Below, in pieces: positions 1-7,300 of a stretch of 53,511 nucleotides of DNA. The position numbers and the translations under genes are program-made. Source of the DNA: Hellea sp964472905 (lineage in GTDB: Bacteria > Pseudomonadota > Alphaproteobacteria > Caulobacterales > Maricaulaceae); assembly GCA_964472905.1 (NCBI GenBank), contig CAYYMI010000012.1, positions 1 through 53,511 of the forward strand. The letters run 5' to 3'. The stretch's first letter is position 1. Each line of letters starts with the position of its first letter. The notes under the pieces are model-generated. The model worked only from the letters and a program-made list of their open reading frames with translations. It had not been told where the DNA came from and did no database searches.

Positions 1-485
1 AATCCAAACGCACCAAGGAAATATCGGCGCTCGCTGAACGCATTGTTGAGCGCGCTAAGGATGAAGACGAAGTCTATGTCCTAATCGGCGATATGAATAT
101 TGAAAAGCGTGGCGATAGTATTTTTAAGGGCCTGAGCGATCATGGCCTAGAGGTTCCTGTTTTTGGGCCGACTAATTTGGGTGGTAATAAACATTATGAT
201 CAAATTGCGTTTACGTCCGAGGATATTAAAACCAATTTTGTCGCCAATGGCGTCGTCGATTGGCGAGGCGACGTTTTCGGCGACCGCGACAAAGATCATT
301 ACGAACAGATTATACAGGCGCAAAGGGTAGAAAATGGCAAGGAACCCTATGGCAATTGGAACAGCTCTTATCAAAACCATTTCGCCAGTTTTGAGATGTC
401 CGATCACTTACCGATATGGATAGAGATCAAAACGGATTATTCTGATGCCTATCTAAGCCGCTTCACTGGCGATAAAACTTCTTGA
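1..485 (+). CDS. Endonuclease/exonuclease/phosphatase family protein, C-terminal part
   Basis: The reading frame is open from base 3, so the gene begins upstream of the window and only about 160 C-terminal residues are visible. Two hallmark motifs of the EEP (exonuclease III/DNase I-like) fold are present: LIGDMNI near base 84 (the GDxN catalytic motif) and SDHLPIWIEI near the C-terminus (the SDH motif that binds metal and phosphate). Family members cleave phosphodiester or phosphomonoester bonds in nucleic acids, lipids or nucleotides; the substrate cannot be deduced from this fragment. It ends 58 bases before rpmJ on the same strand. Family membership is firm, specific activity unknown. Confidence 0.8.
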   Translation, partial: SKRTKEISALAERIVERAKDEDEVYVLIGDMNIEKRGDSIFKGLSDHGLEVPVFGPTNLGGNKHYDQIAFTSEDIKTNFVANGVVDWRGDVFGDRDKDHYEQIIQAQRVENGKEPYGNWNSSYQNHFASFEMSDHLPIWIEIKTDYSDAYLSRFTGDKTS

Positions 486-543
486 CGCTCCACCGCCTCG
501 CCCTTATACGCCGCGTTCAATTAAGTATTCAAAGGCCAAGACC

Positions 544-669
544 ATGAAAGTCCGTAGCTCTTTAAAATCACTCAAAGGTCGTCACCGCGATTGTCAAATC
601 GTGCGCCGTAAGGGCCGTCTTTATGTGATTAACAAAACCGACCCGCGTTTTAAGGCGCGCCAAGGTTAA
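544..669 (+). CDS. rpmJ: 50S ribosomal protein bL36
   Basis: This 41-codon gene begins MKVRSSLKSLKGRHRDCQIV and ends in a basic tail with NKTDPRFKARQG, the signature of bacterial L36, a small protein of the large ribosomal subunit. It has a single cysteine (residue 17) instead of the CxxC plus Cys/His set of the zinc-binding form, so it is the zinc-independent (C-) type common in Alphaproteobacteria. It stands alone, away from the spc ribosomal operon, which is usual for this type. A strong hairpin lies 33 bases downstream. Confidence 0.93.
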   Translation: MKVRSSLKSLKGRHRDCQIVRRKGRLYVINKTDPRFKARQG

Positions 670-702
670 GGCTCTTTAGAGCTTTATGAAGAATTTATGT
701 GT

Positions 703-732
703 AGGCCTCTTGCCAGAAATGGCAGGAGGCCT
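703..732 (+). terminator. Perfect hairpin with GNRA loop after rpmJ
   Basis: Bases 703-715 pair along their whole length with 720-732 (13 pairs, one of them a G-U wobble) around a GAAA tetraloop at 716-719. It sits between rpmJ and the TPR gene and is probably the rpmJ terminator or an mRNA stabiliser. No U-run follows, and the AGGAGG in its 3' arm is about 19 bases from the next ATG, so it could also affect translation of the downstream gene. Confidence 0.5.
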
Positions 733-748
733 CACTGTATCTAACGTT

Positions 749-1468
749 ATGAAACACCGTCGATTCAGTTTTGTCATGACCGTTGCAATGGGTCTTTGCC
801 TTGGCCAAAATGCATTGGCCCAAGATGAGCGCCCAAGACTTGAAATCAAACCGCCCGAAGAGATTATTATCCCTGAGGCCGTGCCCGCGCCGCCATCTGA
901 GAGCGAAGAGGCGGATATTATCACCGAAGAACCTGCGCCCGAGATTGATAAGCCCGATTATTCACATCTGACGCCAAAAGCAGAGCGACAAGCGCGTCTT
1001 GATGAAATCTTTGAGCGCCTACAGGCGGAAGATAACCCGGAAGACGCCAACCTCATCGCCGAGGAAGTCTGGGCGCTCTGGCTGGATAGCGGCTCGGCCT
1101 CGATTAATTTTGTCCTGCGCCGCGGCTCGGCCGCGCATAAGCGCAAAGATCATAAGCTCGCCCGCCGCATGTTCGATCATGTGACAGCGCTTAGTCCCGA
1201 ATATGCCGAAGGCTGGGCCCGTTCTTCGCGATTAGCGCTGGATGAGAAAGATTTGAGCCGGGCCCTCAATGAAGCGGCTCAGGCGCTTGTTTTGGAACCG
1301 CGCCATTTTTATGCGCTTTGGACCATGGGCAATATTTTTGAGCAATTAGGCCGTCAGGACGAAGCTCTAGAAGCCTACCGCGAGGCGAATAAATTATACC
1401 CTGAGCTTAAAGCCGTAAAAGATAGGCTTGAGGCGATGCAAAGCGCCATAGACGGAGATGTTCTCTAA
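749..1468 (+). CDS. Secreted tetratricopeptide-repeat protein
   Basis: The 239-residue product has an N-terminal signal peptide (MKHRRFSFVMTVAMGL followed by an ALA-Q cleavage site near residue 23), a Pro/Glu-rich acidic linker to about residue 75, and then TPR-type helical repeats, clearest in the last 90 residues (the stretch around ALWTMGNIFEQLGRQDEAL). TPRs mediate protein-protein contacts, so this is probably a periplasmic scaffold. The frame is open back to 686, but that longer start would place the coding region through the 703-732 hairpin and in front of the signal peptide, so 749 is preferred. The partner is unknown. Confidence 0.75.
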   Translation: MKHRRFSFVMTVAMGLCLGQNALAQDERPRLEIKPPEEIIIPEAVPAPPSESEEADIITEEPAPEIDKPDYSHLTPKAERQARLDEIFERLQAEDNPEDANLIAEEVWALWLDSGSASINFVLRRGSAAHKRKDHKLARRMFDHVTALSPEYAEGWARSSRLALDEKDLSRALNEAAQALVLEPRHFYALWTMGNIFEQLGRQDEALEAYREANKLYPELKAVKDRLEAMQSAIDGDVL

Positions 1469-1500
1469 TCCGTGCAATTTGGTCTAACCAAAATACATCT

Positions 1501-2664
1501 TTAGTTAGGTAAATTCGCTAAAAAAAATGCCCGCGCATTTTCGCCCATAACTTTACGGATGGTTGTCGTGTCCATGCCCGCCTGCATTAATTCCTGTGTG
1601 ATAATGGCGAGCTCTGATGTATCCAAAGTCGTCGCCACGCTCCCGTCATAATCAGACCCTAAGGCCACGGCATTAGGCCCCATCAAGGCCGCAGCGTCGA
1701 TAATAGCTCTGGCAATGCCCTTGGGTGAGATATCACAAATCGCGCCATCAAAATAACCTACGCCCAAGATACCGCCGCGCGCGGCAATCTCTTTGAGGAT
1801 ATCATCAGGCAGGTTACGATTAGAACTGCGCGGGCAATGGCTCACTGTGCCGCCATGGCTGATGAAAACCGGCGCGTCTATAAGCGCGAGTACATCGCGA
1901 ACGGTTTGATCTGAACTATGAGCCACATCAATAATAATCCCGAGACGGCGCATCTCCAAAACGGCCTTACGGCCAAACTCGCTAAGTCCAGCTTGCGAGC
2001 GTCCATGTTTGGACCCGCCCAGTTCATTATCGAAAAAATGCTGCAAAGCCATCGCGCGGTAGCCTTCATTAAAGAGCCGCTCAATATTTTCAATCTTGCC
2101 TTCCAGCGGGTGAGAGCCTTCGGTGAGTAGGAGCGTCGCCAATGTGTCGTCCGGCTGGTTCATGTCTGAGGCGGTCCGGACAATCACGAGTTTATTGGCT
2201 TTATCCGCTTCAATTTTTTGCAGGCGCTGGGCTTGATAGGCGGCGCGTTCATACAGTGAGCCCCATGTACGCATCGGCCAAAGCTGGGCTTGGACGAGCA
2301 GGGTAATGTCATCTGGCGCGTTGGCGTCATTACCGTCAAAATTTAAACCCCTCGGGGATTTTGTCACCGCGCTGAAAATTTGAAACTCGACCCCGCCTTC
2401 ACGTAATCTGGGCAGGTCAACTTGTCCCCTATCCCAGCGTTTGAGCGGATTGCGCCGCCATAAAAGGCTATCTGCATGAAGGTCTGCGATATAAAGATCA
2501 TCATGCAAGCTTTGGGTTTCATCCGTGATCTTATAGGGCGCGTGAGGCATGACAGGGTTTAATTTGGCGTCCATGCTAGGGACTAATATTCCGAAAATAT
2601 AAATAGCTCCAATCATGAAGCCTAATCCTAAAAGCGTGCTGAATATTTTGAAAAACCTGCGCAT
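1501..2664 (-). CDS. Membrane-anchored dipeptidase, peptidase family M19
   Basis: The 387-residue protein belongs to the renal-dipeptidase (M19) family, zinc enzymes that hydrolyse dipeptides, sometimes with a D-residue at the C-terminal side. The metal-binding DLHAD motif is at residues 61-65, followed by IIDVAHSSD, VFISHGG and ALGSDYDG, all expected for the family. Residues 8-28 form a hydrophobic segment that is either an uncleaved signal anchor or a signal sequence, placing the enzyme in the periplasm. It diverges from rph and is not in an obvious operon. The real substrate could be a peptidoglycan-derived dipeptide, but that is inference. Confidence 0.9.
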   Translation of the reverse strand: MRRFFKIFSTLLGLGFMIGAIYIFGILVPSMDAKLNPVMPHAPYKITDETQSLHDDLYIADLHADSLLWRRNPLKRWDRGQVDLPRLREGGVEFQIFSAVTKSPRGLNFDGNDANAPDDITLLVQAQLWPMRTWGSLYERAAYQAQRLQKIEADKANKLVIVRTASDMNQPDDTLATLLLTEGSHPLEGKIENIERLFNEGYRAMALQHFFDNELGGSKHGRSQAGLSEFGRKAVLEMRRLGIIIDVAHSSDQTVRDVLALIDAPVFISHGGTVSHCPRSSNRNLPDDILKEIAARGGILGVGYFDGAICDISPKGIARAIIDAAALMGPNAVALGSDYDGSVATTLDTSELAIITQELMQAGMDTTTIRKVMGENARAFFLANLPN

Positions 2665-2761
2665 AAAACCTTATGCCGAAGAATAATTCTCTGGGTCAAG
2701 ACAATTAGGGCTGGCGCCGTACGGCTTGCTTCGTTAGGGGGTGTCGAAAATGGAGTTTTCT

Positions 2762-3475
2762 ATGCGTCCCAATAACCGTAATCGTGACAGTCTTCGCCCC
2801 GTTAGCCTTGAAGCCGGGGTTAGCCGTTATGCCGAAGGCTCATGCTTGGCTAAATTTGGACAAACTCATGTTTTATGCACGGCCAGTGTCGATGAAAATG
2901 TCCCACGCTGGATGAAGGGGAGCGGCAAAGGCTGGGTGACGGCTGAATATGGTATGCTACCGCGGGCGACCCATAGCCGTAATAACCGCGAAGCGGCGCG
3001 CGGTAAACAGGGAGGCCGCACCGTTGAAATTCAGCGCCTGATTGGGCGATCTTTACGCGCCGCGATTGATTTGGAAAAACTGGGCGAGCGTCAAATTATT
3101 ATTGATTGTGACGTCATGCAAGCCGATGGCGGCACCCGCACAGCGTCTATTACAGGGGCATGGGTCGCGCTTTATCAAGCCTGCGCGGGTCTTGTTGAGC
3201 AAGGGCTCATAACTGAAAATCCGATTACGGATAATATGGCAGCGGTTAGCTGCGGCATTGTCGACGGAGAATGCCGCCTTGATCTTGAATATGTTGAAGA
3301 CAGCGCGGCGCAAGCTGACGCTAATTTTGTACTGACTGAAACTGGCGGTGTCATCGAGGTTCAAGCCAGCGCGGAAGAGACGCCTTTTACGGCAGATGAA
3401 ATGGCGGAACTAATCCGCCTCGCAGGCCTTGGTATTGGGGAACTGTGTAAGCTACAGCAAACGGCTTTGGCTTAA
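2762..3475 (+). CDS. rph: Ribonuclease PH
   Basis: RNase PH is a phosphorolytic 3'-5' exoribonuclease that trims tRNA 3' ends and degrades structured RNA. The 237-residue product starts MRPNNRNRDSLRPV, the conserved family N-terminus, and carries GWVTAEYGMLPRATH, RTVEIQRLIGRSLRA and DCDVMQADGGTRTASITGA, the substrate- and phosphate-binding segments. In-frame GTG (2741) and ATG (2750) codons lie upstream, but 2762 has a GGAG ribosome-binding site six bases away and matches the family start. The order rph, then rdgB and hemW is conserved in Alphaproteobacteria, here interrupted by two genes on the opposite strand. Confidence 0.96.
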   Translation: MRPNNRNRDSLRPVSLEAGVSRYAEGSCLAKFGQTHVLCTASVDENVPRWMKGSGKGWVTAEYGMLPRATHSRNNREAARGKQGGRTVEIQRLIGRSLRAAIDLEKLGERQIIIDCDVMQADGGTRTASITGAWVALYQACAGLVEQGLITENPITDNMAAVSCGIVDGECRLDLEYVEDSAAQADANFVLTETGGVIEVQASAEETPFTADEMAELIRLAGLGIGELCKLQQTALA

Positions 3476-3507
3476 TTATAATTATTCTTCTTAATGACTC
3501 TTTTGAG

Positions 3508-3750
3508 TTATTCTGCCGCTTCTTGGGCGGCGCTATTTTCATGTTCGTCAGGTTCATAAACTAAAATATCGGCGGGCTGGCACTCCAGTTCGCGGCAGAG
3601 GGCGTCTAGCGTTGAAAAGCGCACGGCGCGGGCTTTGCCTGTTTTCAAAATAGATAGATTCGCCAGGGTGATACCTACGCGACTTGCGAGTTCAGTCAAA
3701 GACATGCGGCGGTCTAAAAGAACGCGGTCAAGATTTACACGAATAGCCAT
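3508..3750 (-). CDS. XRE-type helix-turn-helix regulator
   Basis: An 80-residue Cro/CI-type DNA-binding protein: MSLTELASRVGITLANLSIL is the helix-turn-helix, and FSTLDALCRELECQPADILVYE is the typical end of small YozG-like regulators. Its start codon overlaps the stop of the upstream DUF2975 gene (TAATG), so the two are translationally coupled. This pairing is known from Bacillus (yozG next to yoaS). The regulator may control its own operon; the inducing signal is unknown. The acidic tail after residue 67 is not conserved in the family as far as I can tell. Confidence 0.85.
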   Translation of the reverse strand: MAIRVNLDRVLLDRRMSLTELASRVGITLANLSILKTGKARAVRFSTLDALCRELECQPADILVYEPDEHENSAAQEAAE

Positions 3751-4265
3751 TAAATTGTTAACTCCGCATCGCGCCGTAATTCTGTTCCATGCCGAAAGAC
3801 TTCGGATAGGGCTGCAATCACAAAGACAAGGAAAATTGTCCCCGCTTGGATATCAACAAGCATTTCATCCGTGCTGGACACATTGACAATAATAATACGG
3901 ATTATTTCTGATAGGACGATAACAATCCATATTGTCCGCAGACGCGATATATTGGCGGGTACAAAGGGATCTCCCCCGAGCAATGTTCCGATTATTTTAC
4001 GCAGAATATTTAAAACATAGAGCCATATTGCAGCAATTATAGCGCCGCCAAAGAAAACAATGGGAGCTTTATTCGGACCAACGTCACTTTTGGCATCTTC
4101 TAACTGAGCTAAAATATCTGCGCTTATGGCGTTTTTAGAGGTTAAAATAAAACCGCAGATAATAAACAAAACTATGGCAATTATCATAATAACCATAGCC
4201 ATATGCAAAAGGACCTTAAGTCCTTTGGCAATGGGGGTGCCTCTATTGTCATTGATGGCTTTCAT
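3750..4265 (-). CDS. DUF2975 integral membrane protein
   Basis: A 171-residue protein with about four hydrophobic segments (roughly residues 16-42, 68-90, 104-128 and 138-158), matching the DUF2975 family of small membrane proteins encoded beside YozG-like regulators. Function is unknown; the constant pairing suggests the membrane protein modulates or is controlled by the regulator. The ATG at 4265 has a GGGA ribosome-binding site; a longer frame to a TTG at 4301 is less likely. The pair lies antisense between rph and rdgB, as if inserted there. Confidence 0.8.
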   Translation of the reverse strand: MKAINDNRGTPIAKGLKVLLHMAMVIMIIAIVLFIICGFILTSKNAISADILAQLEDAKSDVGPNKAPIVFFGGAIIAAIWLYVLNILRKIIGTLLGGDPFVPANISRLRTIWIVIVLSEIIRIIIVNVSSTDEMLVDIQAGTIFLVFVIAALSEVFRHGTELRRDAELTI

Positions 4266-4346
4266 GGCCGTCCCGTTTTGTTGGAGTTTATTGATAAACA
4301 ATAATAATGGGATTGCAAGCTATCATCACAGGGGTTAGGGGGACTG

Positions 4347-4955
4347 ATGAAAACTATAAGTAAAATTGTCGTAGCCTCACATAATGAAGGCAAGGTTCGC
4401 GAAATCCGTGATCTGCTCCGTCCCTTTGGTGTTGAGACAGTCAGCGCAAGCGAATTAAACCTACCTGAACCTGAGGAAACAGAAACGACTTTTGCCGGAA
4501 ATGCAGAACTGAAAGCGCGTGCGGCGGCCAACGCGTCAGGCTTGCCAGCGCTCTCAGATGATAGCGGTCTGGCCGTTGACGCGCTTGGTGGTGACCCTGG
4601 GATATATGCGGCGCGCTGGGCGGAGAAACCCGCCTCTGAAGGCGGGGGGCGCGATTTTGATATGGCGATGTGGCATGTCCAAGACCGTATGAAAGACGGC
4701 GTGCGAACCGCGCGGTTTATCTGCGCGCTGTGTTTGGCCTATCCAGAAGGCGAAGCTGAAATTTACGAGGGCACGGTGGAAGGCGAGATTGTCTGGCCGC
4801 CGCGCGGGGATAAAGGTTTTGGTTATGACCCTATTTTTCAAGCTCTTGGCGATAGATTGACTTTTGCTGAAATTGAGCCTGCTGCAAAACATGCCAAGAG
4901 TCACCGCGCGGATGCCTTTGCTAAATTTTTAAAAGACCAATTCCCAGATGGCTAA
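4347..4955 (+). CDS. rdgB: RdgB/HAM1 XTP/dITP pyrophosphatase
   Basis: This 202-residue enzyme hydrolyses non-canonical purine nucleoside triphosphates (dITP, XTP) to monophosphates and so keeps hypoxanthine and xanthine out of DNA. Conserved features include the N-terminal SHNEGKVREI nucleotide-binding loop, ETTFAGNAELKARAAA, ALSDDSGLAVDALGG with the catalytic acidic pair, and GFGYDPIFQ near the end. The stop overlaps the hemW start by eight bases (ATGGCTAA), so the two genes are co-translated. Length and motifs are normal. Confidence 0.97.
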   Translation: MKTISKIVVASHNEGKVREIRDLLRPFGVETVSASELNLPEPEETETTFAGNAELKARAAANASGLPALSDDSGLAVDALGGDPGIYAARWAEKPASEGGGRDFDMAMWHVQDRMKDGVRTARFICALCLAYPEGEAEIYEGTVEGEIVWPPRGDKGFGYDPIFQALGDRLTFAEIEPAAKHAKSHRADAFAKFLKDQFPDG

Positions 4956-6063
4956 TATCGCGATTTATGTGCATTGGCCTTATTGCGCGCGTATCTGTCC
5001 CTATTGCGATTTCAATGTTTATAAACAGCGCCGAGATGATGGGTTAGTCGATGCTATTTGTCAGGATATCGCCGAGCAGGCTCAGAGGTTTGGACCGCGA
5101 ACTTTAACATCGGTCCATTTTGGCGGGGGCACGCCGTCGCTCTTAGAGGTTAAATCAATTGAGCAAATAATAAAGGAAGCGTCTCAACATTATGAGATTG
5201 GCCCTGATTGCGAAATTGCTATCGAAGTCAATCCGCAAGACGCAGACGCTGCTCGTTGGAAGGCTTATGCGAAGGCCGGCATTAACCGCCTCTCATTAGG
5301 GGTGCAAAGCTTCCATGACCCAGCGCTTACATTGCTAGGACGTGACCATTCGGTCGTGCAGGCCCAAGAGGCTCTGTCGATAGCGGTCAGTATATTTCCG
5401 TCTGTTTCGCTTGATCTTATCTTTGGGTGGTCGGGTCAGACCGAAACTTTATTACAGCAAGATTTGGATATAGCGCTTTCCAGCGGCGCGCAGCATATCT
5501 CGGCCTATCAGCTCACCATTGAAGACGGCACGGCTTTTGCCAAGGCCGAAGCGCGTGGCGATATCAAATCTGTTAGCTCTGATATAAGCGCCGATTTCTA
5601 TGAGCTCATACGAAAACGGTTAATGTCTGAAGGTTTTGACCATTATGAAGTTTCAAATTTTGCAAAGCCAAGCCACCGCTCACGGCATAATCTGACCTAT
5701 TGGCAAGGCGGAGACTATATAGGCGCCGGCCCTGGCGCTCATGGACGGCTAACTGTTGAGGGTAAACGATATGCAACGATAGCGTCTATGCGGCCTGAAG
5801 ATTATAAAATAACGGCCCTTCAAGAGAAGACAGTTCTTACCCCCACAGAATGGGCGGAAGAATATCTCTTAATGGGATTACGGATTGAAGAGGGCATATC
5901 TCTATCGCGTTTTAAAGCCTTGAGCGGAGATGTACTTAATCAAGAGCTCATAGATGATTTTGTGAACGATAAGCTCATGACTTGTGATAACGGTCGTCTT
6001 AAAGTCACGGCAGGTGGCCGTCTTGTTCTTAACAAGATTACAGAAAAATTATTGGTGGGCTAA
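4948..6063 (+). CDS. hemW: Radical SAM heme chaperone HemW
   Basis: HemW is a cytoplasmic radical SAM protein related to coproporphyrinogen III oxidase that binds heme and delivers it to target proteins. The 371-residue product has the cluster motif CARICPYC (Cys13, Cys17, Cys20; CX3CX2C), the HFGGGTPSLL SAM-binding segment, EVNPQD and a C-terminal HemN-type domain. The CX3CX2CDF form, without the extra residues of true HemN, favours HemW. It overlaps rdgB by eight bases. Confidence 0.94.
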   Translation: MANIAIYVHWPYCARICPYCDFNVYKQRRDDGLVDAICQDIAEQAQRFGPRTLTSVHFGGGTPSLLEVKSIEQIIKEASQHYEIGPDCEIAIEVNPQDADAARWKAYAKAGINRLSLGVQSFHDPALTLLGRDHSVVQAQEALSIAVSIFPSVSLDLIFGWSGQTETLLQQDLDIALSSGAQHISAYQLTIEDGTAFAKAEARGDIKSVSSDISADFYELIRKRLMSEGFDHYEVSNFAKPSHRSRHNLTYWQGGDYIGAGPGAHGRLTVEGKRYATIASMRPEDYKITALQEKTVLTPTEWAEEYLLMGLRIEEGISLSRFKALSGDVLNQELIDDFVNDKLMTCDNGRLKVTAGGRLVLNKITEKLLVG

Positions 6064-6122
6064 TTTATGCCTTTGGTAATTTTTTCATTTTAAGTTTTGG
6101 ATGATCGTAAATTAAGGGGACG

Positions 6123-6827
6123 ATTATCCCAAAAGCAAAACCCATAAAAGAGACGCAACTTTACGGCCCTGTAAAGGCTTATTTCTCTGCGCAGGGTTAT
6201 GATGTCAAAGGTGAGGTCGGGGCAGCGGATTTAGTCGCTGTGCCAAACTCTAAACAGGATGACGAACCTGTCATTGTCGAGCTTAAAACAGGCTTTACGC
6301 TTTCCCTTTTTCATCAAGCGATCAACCGCCAATCAATGACAGATAAAGTCTATATTGCTGTGCCGCATAAATCAGGCAAAGCCGCATTTACGGCGCTGCG
6401 CAAAAATAAAATGCTCTGCCGTCGTCTCAGGCTCGGTTTAATAACGGTGAGACTTTCTGATAGCCGCGTTGTCGTTCATTGCCAGCCAGCCCCTTTTACG
6501 CCGCGTAAAATTAAAGCGCGTAAAACCAGGCTTCTCTCTGAATTTGAAAGCCGCCACGGCGACCCCAATGAAGGGGGGATGACATCAATGGGTATGATGA
6601 CATCTTATCGTCAAGGGGCGCTGCGCTGCGCGAAGGTGTTATATGATGAGGGGACGTGCAAAGCGTCTTATGTTGCTAAGATGGCAGGATTTGAAAAAGC
6701 CCGAAACCTCATGGCGGCCAATCATTACGGGTGGTTTGAAAAAATCGACCGCGGTATTTACGGCCTTAGCCCCTCAGGAGCTAAAGCTTTGGAAGACCAC
6801 GCTGAGGCTGTTGCTTCTATGATGTAA
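6123..6827 (+). CDS. DUF2161 PD-(D/E)XK-type protein with a non-canonical start
   Basis: The product matches the DUF2161 family, which has a PD-(D/E)XK nuclease-like core: GEVGAADLVAV supplies the Asp and IVELKTGF the ExK pair, with a winged-helix-like C-terminus (GMMTSYRQGALRCAKVLYDE onward). The conserved N-terminal segment (ETQLYGPVKAYFSAQGYDVK) is in frame between 6150 and 6210, upstream of the first GTG at 6240. The frame is closed by TAA at 6108-6110, and no ATG, GTG or TTG lies between. An AAGGGG ribosome-binding site at 6114-6119 points to ATT 6123 or ATC 6126. Family role unknown; a point mutation or sequencing error remains possible. Confidence 0.65.
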   Translation: MIPKAKPIKETQLYGPVKAYFSAQGYDVKGEVGAADLVAVPNSKQDDEPVIVELKTGFTLSLFHQAINRQSMTDKVYIAVPHKSGKAAFTALRKNKMLCRRLRLGLITVRLSDSRVVVHCQPAPFTPRKIKARKTRLLSEFESRHGDPNEGGMTSMGMMTSYRQGALRCAKVLYDEGTCKASYVAKMAGFEKARNLMAANHYGWFEKIDRGIYGLSPSGAKALEDHAEAVASMM

Positions 6828-6830
6828 TTA

Positions 6831-6842
6831 CGACATTTGTCG
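6831..6842 (+). promoter_or_regulatory. Operator 1 for BlaI-type repressor
   Basis: CGACATTTGTCG, with inverted arms CGACA/TGTCG, is a dyad resembling BlaI/MecI operators (ACA-N2-TGT core). An identical copy lies 42 bases downstream (centre to centre), four helical turns, so both sites face the same side of the DNA. Confidence 0.65.
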
Positions 6843-6872
6843 GTTTTATGTCTTTTTTGTAACTTTTCAAAA

Positions 6873-6884
6873 CGACATTTGTCG
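6873..6884 (+). promoter_or_regulatory. Operator 2 for BlaI-type repressor
   Basis: A second exact copy of CGACATTTGTCG, extended here to a 16-base dyad (6871-6886, arms AACGACA/TGTCGTT). It lies just before the repressor start codon, so it probably covers the transcription start. Autorepression by the BlaI-like product is the expected role. Confidence 0.65.
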
Positions 6885-6902
6885 TTTATGAAATTTCACG
6901 TG

Positions 6903-7280
6903 ATGAAAAAGAAAAAACCTTCGGCGGCTGAAACTGCGATCTTAAATGTTTTATGGGATCGCCAGCCTTGCAGCGTCAAAACCGTACACGAAATTCTGAG
7001 TGCGACCAAAGATGTTGGATATACAACAACCCTAAAGCAAATGCAGCGCCTCTATGAAAAGGGTATGGTGCTTCGCGAACGCGGAGAAGGGAAGTCCTAT
7101 AATTACCGCGCGGCTGTGGCTGAGAGCGAAACAAAAACAGACCTCTTTGATCGTTTTGTTGAGACGACGTTTGGCAATTCTGTGTCCGATTTAGTCATGC
7201 ACGCACTCGGGAATGAAAAAACATCAGACGCTGAAATTGAAGAAATTAAAAAATTTATCGCAAAGTTGGAACGCGAATAA
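6903..7280 (+). CDS. BlaI/MecI/CopY-family repressor
   Basis: A 125-residue dimeric winged-helix repressor: PSAAETAILNVLWDRQPCSV and VGYTTTLKQMQRLYEKGMV form the DNA-binding domain, followed by a family-typical dimerisation tail (FDRFVETTFGNSVSDLV). In the classical bla/mec systems such repressors are inactivated by cleavage after an M56-family sensor protease receives a signal; an M56 protein is encoded 20 bases downstream. ATG 6903 gives the usual family N-terminus; ATG 6888 and TTG 6837 are alternatives, but none has a good ribosome-binding site. Two operators lie immediately upstream. Confidence 0.9.
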   Translation: MKKKKPSAAETAILNVLWDRQPCSVKTVHEILSATKDVGYTTTLKQMQRLYEKGMVLRERGEGKSYNYRAAVAESETKTDLFDRFVETTFGNSVSDLVMHALGNEKTSDAEIEEIKKFIAKLERE

Positions 7281-7300
7281 AGATAATAGGGGAGATAATT

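Noticed and set aside
6240..6827. GTG 6240 as the true start of the DUF2161 gene
   Set aside because: It would delete the conserved family N-terminus (ETQLYGPVKAYFSAQGYDVK) that is in frame upstream.
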